This document shows positions 1 to 5,009 of a stretch of DNA of 5,009 bases, in pieces. The notes below the pieces were generated by a model that was not told the origin of the DNA, made no database searches, and was given only the letters and a program-made list of their open reading frames with translations. Positions within the stretch are counted from its first letter, which is position 1. Each line of letters starts with the position of its first letter. Source of the stretch: Clostridiales bacterium (lineage in GTDB: Bacteria > Bacillota > Clostridia > Peptostreptococcales > T1SED10-28). The translations under genes and the position numbers were made by a program. The stretch is taken from contig SLKF01000306.1 of the NCBI GenBank assembly GCA_007134725.1, positions 1 to 5,009 on the forward strand, written 5' to 3'.

Positions 1-24
1 CCCCTAGAGGGTTTTTTTCTTTTT
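1..24 (+). terminator. Probable 3' part of a terminator from an upstream gene (cut by window edge)
   Basis: The window opens with a GC-rich arm (CCCCTAGAGGG) followed directly by seven T, one C and five T. This is the form of the right arm and U-tract of a rho-independent terminator read on the plus strand. The matching left arm would lie before position 1, although CCC at 1-3 can pair weakly with GGG at 9-11. It suggests that a plus-strand gene ends just outside the window and that the genes from position 73 on form a new transcription unit. The call rests on a partial element, so the stem is not proven. Confidence 0.45.
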
Positions 25-72
25 GTAACACGTTGAATAGAGCAAATCCCCTATAGACGAATTGTTTTTAAT

Positions 73-234
73 ATGATTGAATATATAAATGAGGAAGCAG
101 CTTACAATGAAAATTTCCAAGCGTGGAGAAATCTTCGCAACGATTTCCTATTAGAGGGAAAAAGGATCTATGGATCAAGGATAAGTGATTCAATAAAGGC
201 CAGGATGCCTAAAGCTAAGGACGTGGAGAAATGA
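73..234 (+). CDS. Small open frame, 53 aa, unknown function, ATGA-coupled to the GGDEF-EAL gene
   Basis: An ATG at 73 opens 53 codons ending in TGA at 232-234. That stop overlaps the ATG of the next gene (231) as ATGA, a common arrangement for translational coupling. The predicted protein begins MIEYINEEAAYNENF and ends KARMPKAKDVEK. It has an acidic N-terminal half and a strongly basic C-terminal half, no cysteine, no signal peptide and no membrane segment; it looks helical and soluble. I do not recognise a family. Against it: no Shine-Dalgarno sequence precedes position 73, an in-frame stop lies at 34-36, and the only in-frame downstream Met is near the end (residue 45). It could be a real small protein, the decayed 3' end of an older gene, or a chance frame. 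The near absence of spacing to the next gene is the main argument for it. Confidence 0.4.
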   Translation: MIEYINEEAAYNENFQAWRNLRNDFLLEGKRIYGSRISDSIKARMPKAKDVEK

Positions 235-2342
235 AGAAACAGCAGGGATCTCAAGATAAAAAGGAAATGTTCTTTCGGGAGAATAAGGTGCTACGGAAAA
301 AAACGCATAAATTTCCCCTGCGAGTGACGATGATATATTTAATCATTGGCTTTTTATGGATTGGGTTTTCGGATCAGCTCGTAAATTTTATTTTTAGGGA
401 AACCGAACAGATAACCTTGATACAAACCATGAAAGGCTGGCTTTATGTGGGCGTAACCGGTCTATTACTGTACTGGTTCATAAAAGGAAATACCAATACC
501 ATGAAGGCCCTTTATGAAAAAGTAGTGGCAAATTATGAAGAGCTGGAAAGATTACATGAAGAATTGATCTCCACAGAGGCAGATTTAGAGGAAAAATACA
601 AAACCCTGGAAGAAAATCAGGAAAGCATGCGAATATTGAAAGAACGCTACCAACTGGCATTGGAAGGGTCAAAGGACGGTCTTTGGGACTGGAATGTAAA
701 TACGGACCGATTCCTTATAACAAAACCCCTAGAACTACTGGGATTTGAGGATGATCAAAAGATTCAACAACAACAGGACTGGTTTGATTTAATCCATCCG
801 AAGGATTTGCCGGGAGTAAAGGGGAAAATCAATGAATACTTAACCGGGCAAAAAAATACCTATGAATCGGAATACCGGATCCGACATCAAAATGGAGAGT
901 ACCTATGGATTCTCAGCAAAGCAAAAGCCATTTGGGATAATGCGGGTAAGCCTATTCGAGTTTGCGGCTCCCATACCAATATTACGGAGGAAAAGATCCA
1001 GGAAAAAAGAATTGAAACCATGGCATACTATGATAGTACAACGAAAGTTCCAAACCGATTCTGGTTGGGAGAATATTTGGAAGAACAAATTCAAATCAGT
1101 AATGAAAGAAAAGAAAATCTAGCCATTTTCTTAATCGACTTGGATAATTTCAAAAAAGTAAATGATATTTTGACCCATGAAATGGGTGACCAGTTCCTTA
1201 AAGAAATTGCTAAAAGAATACAAAAAGAACTGGAAGACGGAGAGACGCTTACTCGTTTCGGTGGCGACGAATTTGTCGTAGTCAAAACGGGAAATCCTGA
1301 GAAGAACCGGATTTATGCAACCGCCAACCGCCTTTTGGATTTACTAAAAGAAGAAAGCACGGTTGACGGCTATCAATTTTTAATTACGGGAAGTATTGGC
1401 ATTGCCATTTATCCGGATCATGGCCAGGATAAGGATACCCTTTTGAAAAATGCAGATGCGGCTATGTATGAAGCAAAGAGGAATGGAAGAGACCGGATGC
1501 GTTTTTATTCCCGGGAAATTAATGAAAAAATCCGGGAAAATATCATTCTTGAAAGTGATTTAAGAAAAGCTTTGGAAAACCAAGAATTTATCATACAGAT
1601 TCAGCCCTTAGTGGAGTTTGCAACGGGGAGAATTATTGGCGGAGAGGCGCTGCTTCGTTGGAATCATAAAACAAGGGGGAGAATATCTCCCGCAGAATTC
1701 ATTCCTGTTGCCGAGGAGACCGGAATGATTGTCTCTATTGGAGAGCGGGTATTGAAAAAAGTGTGTGATTTTAATCGCAGCGTAAGGGGCAAGGGGATCA
1801 CTCCCGTTCCCCTATCCGTCAATTTATCGGTTCCTCAAATTTTAAATAATAGACTGATGGATAGTATTCAAGGGGTCTTGGAAGAGTCCCATTTGGAGGG
1901 ATCGTTATTAGAAGTAGAGATTACAGAAAGTTTGATTATGAATAATTTGGACTATGCAATGAAAATTATGAACAAGATACGAGCCATGGGAGTGAAAGTT
2001 GCCCTGGATGATTTTGGAACCGGTTATTCCTCCTTGAGCTACTTGAAAAACTTGCCCATTGATAAGCTGAAAATCGATAAAAGCTTTATTGATGACATTG
2101 TTTCCCGTGATAGTGAGCAGGCCATAGTGAAATCCGTAATTGATATGGCCAAAAGTCTTAAGATCCAAACCGTGGCCGAGGGGATTGAAACGAAAGAACA
2201 ATGGGAGCTGTTGAAAAAGTATGGATGCGATGTAGGACAAGGATATTATATGTATCGACCCATGGACCTAAAGGATTTTAAGCAAATTTTAAACGAACAG
2301 GAAAAACAAGAAAAGAGTATGAAAATTATACATAAAAATTAA
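231..2342 (+). CDS. Membrane-anchored PAS-GGDEF-EAL cyclic di-GMP turnover protein
   Basis: A 703-residue signalling enzyme predicted to synthesise (GGDEF) and hydrolyse (EAL) cyclic di-GMP at the inner face of the membrane. Domains in order: basic N-terminus; two membrane helices (about 33-55 and 69-84) joined by a short outside loop; a charged coiled coil (about 92-138); a PAS/PAC sensor domain (about 138-255); GGDEF (about 262-428); EAL (about 440-690). In GGDEF, the metal residue D303 (LIDLDNFKKVND), the guanine-binding N311 and D320, and the signature GGDEF at 344-348 are intact. The inhibitory RxxD site is absent: positions 335 and 338 are both Glu. In EAL, E472 of the EAL motif, N531, E563, E566, D593-D594 (DDFGTGYSSL), K614, E650 and Q670 are all present at the spacing known from active phosphodiesterases such as RocR. 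Both activities therefore look possible; which dominates cannot be read from sequence. The PAS ligand is unknown. ATG 231 is the first start after an in-frame stop at 216. Its GGAG (225-228) is only 2 nt away, so coupling to the upstream frame or use of Met13 (ATG 267, also preceded closely by AAGG) remain possible. Confidence 0.95.
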   Translation: MKKQQGSQDKKEMFFRENKVLRKKTHKFPLRVTMIYLIIGFLWIGFSDQLVNFIFRETEQITLIQTMKGWLYVGVTGLLLYWFIKGNTNTMKALYEKVVANYEELERLHEELISTEADLEEKYKTLEENQESMRILKERYQLALEGSKDGLWDWNVNTDRFLITKPLELLGFEDDQKIQQQQDWFDLIHPKDLPGVKGKINEYLTGQKNTYESEYRIRHQNGEYLWILSKAKAIWDNAGKPIRVCGSHTNITEEKIQEKRIETMAYYDSTTKVPNRFWLGEYLEEQIQISNERKENLAIFLIDLDNFKKVNDILTHEMGDQFLKEIAKRIQKELEDGETLTRFGGDEFVVVKTGNPEKNRIYATANRLLDLLKEESTVDGYQFLITGSIGIAIYPDHGQDKDTLLKNADAAMYEAKRNGRDRMRFYSREINEKIRENIILESDLRKALENQEFIIQIQPLVEFATGRIIGGEALLRWNHKTRGRISPAEFIPVAEETGMIVSIGERVLKKVCDFNRSVRGKGITPVPLSVNLSVPQILNNRLMDSIQGVLEESHLEGSLLEVEITESLIMNNLDYAMKIMNKIRAMGVKVALDDFGTGYSSLSYLKNLPIDKLKIDKSFIDDIVSRDSEQAIVKSVIDMAKSLKIQTVAEGIETKEQWELLKKYGCDVGQGYYMYRPMDLKDFKQILNEQEKQEKSMKIIHKN

Positions 2343-2351
2343 TTTTTATAC

Positions 2352-2380
2352 TTGACAAGGGTTAAAGGAAACACTATAAT
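2352..2380 (+). promoter_or_regulatory. Consensus sigma-A promoter of the asnA T-box leader
   Basis: TTGACA at 2352-2357 and TATAAT at 2375-2380 match the housekeeping consensus exactly and are separated by the optimal 17 bp. Transcription should start near 2387. The -35 box begins nine bases after the stop of the GGDEF-EAL gene, which leaves no room for a separate terminator. A perfect promoter fits control after initiation: RNA polymerase starts often and the T-box decides whether it continues. Confidence 0.93.
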
Positions 2381-2494
2381 ACTAGTAATTTAGAAAGAGT
2401 TTTATAAGACTTAAAGACGATGATGAGAAGAGTAAATATTCATTGGATTTACAGAGAGCCGGGGAAGGTGAGAAGCCGGTATGAAAAGAGTATT

Positions 2495-2502
2495 GAAAAA
2501 CA
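2495..2502 (+). promoter_or_regulatory. T-box specifier loop, proposed specifier codon AAC (Asn)
   Basis: The eight unpaired bases between the two stem I helices read GAAAAACA. The triplet AAC at 2499-2501, followed by a purine, would pair with the GUU anticodon of tRNA-Asn, matching the asparagine synthetase downstream. Because the loop is a run of A, the frame shifted by one (AAA, Lys, at 2498-2500) cannot be excluded from sequence alone. It would be followed by C instead of the usual purine, and it does not fit the downstream gene. Confidence 0.8.
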
Positions 2503-2623
2503 TCTCGGAGTTACTAACCAAAATGGTTTGTCCAGAGTAGGCTTAGTCGGCACCCGCCGTTATACGGGGGCTCTATCGATGCATAATCCGTAGAAGTCAT
2601 GAGAGGGCTTTTGTAAAGCCAAT

Positions 2624-2660
2624 AAAGGTGGTACCGCGAAACTTGAATCTTTCGTCCTTT
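2624..2660 (+). promoter_or_regulatory. T-box core and antiterminator helix
   Basis: AAAGGTGGTACCGCG (2624-2638) is the conserved T-box sequence. AAAGG (2624-2628) can pair with CCTTT (2656-2660), leaving the TGGT bulge (2629-2632) free to bind the NCCA end of uncharged tRNA. This pairing uses the same CCTTT that forms the left arm of the terminator, so the two folds exclude each other. The fourth bulge base is U, which would meet a G73 discriminator, the usual base in bacterial tRNA-Asn, as a U-G wobble. Confidence 0.93.
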
Positions 2661-2691
2661 AAATTTAATTTAAAGGAGGAGAGTTTTTTTT
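2648..2691 (+). terminator. T-box conditional terminator
   Basis: CCTTTAAAT (2656-2664) pairs perfectly with ATTTAAAGG (2668-2676) around a TTA loop. The helix extends by T2655-A2677 and, past a bulged G, by C2653-G2678 and weaker pairs. Eight T follow at 2684-2691. It should end transcription when tRNA-Asn is charged. It is also the first terminator downstream of the GGDEF-EAL gene, so it probably defines the 3' end of that transcript as well. Confidence 0.92.
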
Positions 2692-2782
2692 ATACAAAAA
2701 ATAGGATGCACACATCACTCAGAAATAAATTATAAATACAGTACGGTGACAATCGGTTCAAAAGGGACCAAGAAAATACTAA

Positions 2783-2788
2783 AAGGAG
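2783..2788 (+). promoter_or_regulatory. Ribosome binding site that fixes the asnA start
   Basis: AAGGAG lies 8 nt before the ATG at 2797. The frame stays open upstream to a GTG at 2746, but that codon has no Shine-Dalgarno sequence and would add 17 residues that are not part of the family's N-terminus. The ATG at 2797 is therefore chosen. Confidence 0.9.
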
Positions 2789-2796
2789 CGAGTACA

Positions 2797-3816
2797 ATGA
2801 ACGGAGAAAAAAGACTGATTTTACCAAAGGGTTATAAAACCCCCTTGGATATTCGGGAAACCGCAGTGGCCATAAAAAAAGTAAAGGATCATTTTGAACG
2901 AAGATTAGGAATGGCCCTAAACTTAACACGGGTATCGGCGCCACTGTTTGTAAGTCCGGAAACCGGGCTGAATGATAACCTGAACGGCATCGAGCGACCG
3001 GTATCCTTTGATGTCAAGGACTTAGGCCATGCACAGGTTGAAATTGTTCATTCCCTGGCAAAGTGGAAAAGAATGGCCCTGTACCGTTATGGTTTTGGGC
3101 CGGGAGAGGGCATCTATACGGATATGAATGCCATTCGAAGAGACGAAGTTCTGGATAACACCCATTCGGTGTATGTAGATCAGTGGGATTGGGAACGAAT
3201 TTTAACAAAAGAAGAACGATCCAAAGCAACCCTTCAAGAAATGGTCGAAAAGCTTTATCAGGTATTTAAGGATACGGAAAAACTTGTGGCAGGCACCTAT
3301 CCGGAACTGAAACCCACCCTACCGGATAAGATTACTTTTTTAACATCCCAAGAGCTGGCAGATCGTTATCCCAAACTAAGTGCAGGAGAACGGGAAGACG
3401 CCATTACAAAAGAAAAAGGGGCCGTATTTTTAATGGAAATCGGAAAGAAATTGAAAAACGGAGAAAAGCATGACGGTAGAGCGGCGGATTATGATGATTG
3501 GTCCTTAAATGGAGACATTCTCTTTTGGTTTGAGCCATTACAAAGAGCCTTAGAACTAACTTCCATGGGCATTCGGGTGGATGATAAAGCCTTGGCCCGT
3601 CAGCTGGAAGAAAAGGAAGAGCTTTGGAAAAAGGACCTGGAATATCATCGCATGGTCTTAGACAACACCCTTCCCCTGACGATTGGCGGCGGCATCGGAC
3701 AATCCCGGATTTGTATGTTTTTTCTTCAAAAGGCCCATATCGGGGAAGTACAGGCAGGGATTTGGTCAAAGGATATGATTGAAACCTGTGATACCCACGG
3801 AATTCCTCTATTATAA
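2797..3816 (+). CDS. asnA: Aspartate-ammonia ligase (asparagine synthetase A)
   Basis: This cytoplasmic enzyme converts aspartate, ammonia and ATP to asparagine, AMP and pyrophosphate. It is the ammonia-dependent type, related in fold to class II aspartyl-tRNA synthetases. The 339-residue product is close to the 330 of E. coli AsnA and aligns along its whole length. Conserved blocks are DNLNG (60-64), HSLAKWKR (85-92), GEGIYTDMNAIRRDE (103-117), HSVYVDQWDWER (123-134), DYDDWS (231-236), SSMGIRVD-like TSMGIRVDD (255-263) and the TIGGGIGQSR ATP-binding motif (295-304). D60, R114, Q129 and D131 match E. coli D46, R100, Q116 and D118. Between DYDDWS and LNGDI the protein lacks about eight residues that E. 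coli AsnA has (TPSELGHAG-like insert); this is probably a harmless loop difference. Expression is set by the asparagine T-box upstream. It is transcribed alone, with a terminator 59 nt after the stop. Confidence 0.98.
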   Translation: MNGEKRLILPKGYKTPLDIRETAVAIKKVKDHFERRLGMALNLTRVSAPLFVSPETGLNDNLNGIERPVSFDVKDLGHAQVEIVHSLAKWKRMALYRYGFGPGEGIYTDMNAIRRDEVLDNTHSVYVDQWDWERILTKEERSKATLQEMVEKLYQVFKDTEKLVAGTYPELKPTLPDKITFLTSQELADRYPKLSAGEREDAITKEKGAVFLMEIGKKLKNGEKHDGRAADYDDWSLNGDILFWFEPLQRALELTSMGIRVDDKALARQLEEKEELWKKDLEYHRMVLDNTLPLTIGGGIGQSRICMFFLQKAHIGEVQAGIWSKDMIETCDTHGIPLL

Positions 3817-3874
3817 ATGAGGTTTAGCAAGTAAGTGAGAATTAAGGAAGATTAAAAGGATGATTAAAAAGATG

Positions 3875-3913
3875 AAAGCCCCCTTCAAGAGCCTTCTTGA
3901 TAGGGGCTTTTTT
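3875..3913. terminator. Terminator between convergent asnA and lplA, probably bidirectional
   Basis: AAAGCCCC (3875-3882) pairs with GGGGCTTT (3903-3910). After a 2x2 internal loop, TCAAGA (3885-3890) pairs with TCTTGA (3895-3900) around a GCCT loop. On the plus strand the stem runs straight into a T tract (3908-3913), a strong terminator for asnA. On the minus strand, which serves lplA ending at 3931, the stem is followed by CATCTTTTTAATC, a weaker and slightly displaced U-rich tract. Termination in that direction is likely but less sure. No second hairpin for lplA is visible. Confidence 0.92.
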
Positions 3914-3930
3914 AATAAAAAAATAGGGAA

Positions 3931-4914
3931 TTATGAAAAGAAGGCAAAGATCAGCTCCTCCTTGGATAGATTTATGAAATAATCTTCAAAAGTAAAGGGG
4001 GCAAGGCGTCTACCAAGGGCTTCCTGTTCATGGTCAGCGCCGATTAGGGCATCGATAATGGGTTGAATATCTCTTTTAGCGAAAAAATCTCCATACAGTT
4101 GTAAATCTTTGATCTTCCCTTGGGAAACATTCATATGGATTTCAATCAATCCACCGGGAAACTTATGCTCCGTAACAAAGTCGTAGGTCGGAGATTTGCC
4201 GAAATTCCAATCCCAGGTAGAGTACTTGTCCCGAACCAATTGGTTTACGGCTTCGATATCATCGGGAGTCAGGGAATATAAATGATCTTTTCCATACTGA
4301 TGCATGATGTGGTCCATAATTTTTTCCTGAAAAGCTTCGATGGTCAGGGGCTCTTTTAAATGATCCGAGATATTGGTTACCCGACTCTGTACCGATTTCA
4401 CACTCTTGTCTTTGAATTTCCCCTCTTTGTGTTTCAGGGCCCCGGAAAGGTCCGCCATATTGGAAGAAAACAGAATGGTTCCATGGTGCAGGGTTCGATC
4501 TTTATAATGGTACTGGGCGTTCCCGGAAAACTTACGACCCTCAATGGTCAGGTCATTCCGTCCTGTGAATTTTGCATCGACGGATAAAGATTGAAGCACT
4601 TCAATGATGGGTTTGGTGAAGTCTTGAAAGCTAGAGGACCGTTTTTTATCATTCTTCATAATGAAAGTAAAGTTTAAGTTTCCCAGGTCATGATAGACGC
4701 TGCCTCCGCCGGAGAGTCTTCGAACCACGGGTAAACCGTGTTTTTCCACATAATCGAGGTTGATTTCCGAATAGGTATTTTGATGGCGGCCAACAATGAT
4801 GGCATTGGGGTTTCGCCAGATTAAAAAGAAATCTTCTTCAAAGTTTTTCAAAACATATTCCTCAAGAGCTAAATTAAAGTAGGGGTTTAAATTTTTATTT
4901 TGAACATATCTCAT
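3931..4914 (-). CDS. lplA: Lipoate-protein ligase A
   Basis: This cytoplasmic enzyme activates free lipoate with ATP to lipoyl-AMP and transfers it to the lysine of lipoyl domains (glycine cleavage H protein, E2 subunits of 2-oxoacid dehydrogenases). It serves lipoate salvage, not synthesis. The 327 residues contain the large catalytic domain with RRLSGGGSVYHDLGNLNFT (65-83), GRNDLTIEGRKFSGNAQ (118-134) and HHGTILF (143-149), then SVQSRVTNI (174-182). K128 in RKFSG corresponds to K133 of E. coli LplA, which contacts the lipoyl-adenylate. The C-terminal accessory domain (about 234-327, from TWDWNFGKSP) is present, so this is a complete bidomain ligase and should carry out both steps alone. ATG 4914 is preceded by AAGGAGG (4928-4922, minus strand) with a 7-nt spacer, a near-ideal ribosome binding site. 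The gene appears monocistronic here: it has its own promoter upstream and converges on asnA. No lipoyl-dependent complex gene is seen in the window. Confidence 0.97.
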   Translation of the reverse strand: MRYVQNKNLNPYFNLALEEYVLKNFEEDFFLIWRNPNAIIVGRHQNTYSEINLDYVEKHGLPVVRRLSGGGSVYHDLGNLNFTFIMKNDKKRSSSFQDFTKPIIEVLQSLSVDAKFTGRNDLTIEGRKFSGNAQYHYKDRTLHHGTILFSSNMADLSGALKHKEGKFKDKSVKSVQSRVTNISDHLKEPLTIEAFQEKIMDHIMHQYGKDHLYSLTPDDIEAVNQLVRDKYSTWDWNFGKSPTYDFVTEHKFPGGLIEIHMNVSQGKIKDLQLYGDFFAKRDIQPIIDALIGADHEQEALGRRLAPFTFEDYFINLSKEELIFAFFS

Positions 4915-4951
4915 ACAGAAACCTCCTTGGATTTTGTACCGTTAGTTTGTA

Positions 4952-4981
4952 ATTATATCACAAAAGAATATTCTTTATCAT
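4952..4981 (-). promoter_or_regulatory. lplA promoter with extended -10
   Basis: Read on the minus strand, TATAAT (4957-4952) is preceded by TGA, giving an extended -10 (TGATATAAT). A weak -35, ATGATA (4981-4976), lies 18 bp upstream and matches four of six consensus bases. Transcription should start near 4945, leaving a leader of about 31 nt with the AAGGAGG site. The extended -10 would compensate for the poor -35. Confidence 0.75.
4963..4976. promoter_or_regulatory. Perfect 14-bp palindrome in the lplA promoter spacer, possible operator
   Basis: AAAGAATATTCTTT is its own reverse complement over all 14 bases and lies between the proposed -35 and -10 of lplA. A dimeric regulator bound there would block RNA polymerase. 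It does not match the PerR, Fur, CtsR or CIRCE consensus as I know them, so no regulator is named. AT-rich palindromes of this size can also occur by chance. Confidence 0.4.
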
Positions 4982-5009
4982 ACCCAATTAGGAGAAGGAT
5001 TACAACTAA

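Larger units (their letters stand above)
2387..2691 (+). ncRNA. T-box riboswitch (tRNA-Asn sensing) upstream of asnA
   Basis: This leader senses uncharged tRNA and allows transcription of asnA when asparagine is short. Stem I is recognisable by GATGATGAGAAGAGTA (2419-2434), which holds the kink-turn and AGTA S-turn elements. A helix AATATTC (2435-2441) pairs with GAGTATT (2488-2494), and the distal arm carries the AGAGAGCC and GGTGAGAA motifs (about 2453-2475). GAGA (2425-2428) pairs with TCTC (2503-2506) below the specifier loop. A stem II hairpin follows (AACCA 2516-2520 with TGGTT 2524-2528). Next comes a region closed by AGAG 2534-2537 with CTCT 2571-2574, containing a CCGT/ACGG hairpin (2557-2567). 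A perfect 6-bp stem III (GGCTTT 2606-2611 with AAAGCC 2615-2620) precedes the T-box core and terminator. Helix boundaries were paired by eye. The class is certain; the amino-acid assignment comes from the specifier codon and the downstream gene. Confidence 0.96.

Noticed and set aside
62..89. Possible promoter TTGTTT (62-67) - 16 bp - TATAAA (84-89) for the GGDEF-EAL gene
   Set aside because: The -35 matches only three of six bases, and AT-rich DNA gives such pairs often. It would also start transcription inside the small frame, so it was not listed as a feature.
107..154. 15-codon frame from ATG 107 (MKISKRGEIF...) with GAGGA 11 nt upstream
   Set aside because: It is very short, overlaps the longer 53-codon frame in another phase, and the Shine-Dalgarno spacing is too long.
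1..230. Cyclic di-GMP riboswitch upstream of the GGDEF-EAL gene
   Set aside because: I looked for the GEMM-type conserved segments and did not find them; only a weak hairpin near 125-148 is present.
1676..1690. Perfect inverted repeat GGGAGA-ATA-TCTCCC inside the EAL coding region
   Set aside because: It is only six base pairs, has no T tract, and lies within a conserved coding stretch, so it is most likely chance.
1908..2240. Antisense frame of 110 codons opposite the EAL domain, and similar frames opposite asnA and lplA
   Set aside because: These are complements of strongly conserved coding sequence, without ribosome binding sites or recognisable domains.
2692..2782. Second promoter or further riboswitch between the T-box terminator and asnA
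   Set aside because: There is a TATAAAT-like string near 2731 but no -35 at a proper distance, and no conserved aptamer motif is seen.
2746..2796. N-terminal extension of asnA from GTG 2746
   Set aside because: There is no ribosome binding site before it; a good AAGGAG precedes ATG 2797, and the AsnA family has no such extension.

Overview
The window looks like chromosomal DNA from a low-GC Gram-positive bacterium, most likely an anaerobic member of the Clostridia. Three things point there: strong AGGAGG-type ribosome binding sites, a tRNA-sensing T-box leader in front of an amino-acid biosynthesis gene, and AT-rich consensus promoters. The genus cannot be fixed from this sequence alone.

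Layout: (1) Positions 1-230 hold what looks like the tail of a terminator from a gene outside the window. They also hold a 53-codon open frame (73-234) whose stop overlaps the next start as ATGA. (2) Positions 231-2342 encode a 703-residue membrane-anchored PAS-GGDEF-EAL protein, predicted to make and/or break cyclic di-GMP. (3) Only nine bases after its stop a consensus promoter begins. It drives a T-box leader of about 305 nt whose proposed specifier codon is AAC (Asn), followed by asnA (aspartate-ammonia ligase, 2797-3816). (4) A strong hairpin terminator at 3875-3913 lies between the convergent asnA and lplA. (5) lplA (lipoate-protein ligase A) runs on the minus strand, 4914-3931, from a promoter with an extended -10 whose spacer contains a perfect 14-bp palindrome.

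The three main genes do not form one pathway. asnA makes asparagine when uncharged tRNA-Asn accumulates. lplA attaches scavenged lipoate to the lipoyl domains of proteins such as GcvH or 2-oxoacid dehydrogenase E2. The GGDEF-EAL protein is a signalling enzyme. The one visible link is transcriptional: no terminator separates the GGDEF-EAL gene from the asnA leader, so its transcript should run into the asparagine T-box. I see no mobile element, CRISPR array, tRNA or rRNA. I also see no clear sign of a wholly new system; the least explained items are the small upstream frame and the palindrome in the lplA promoter.
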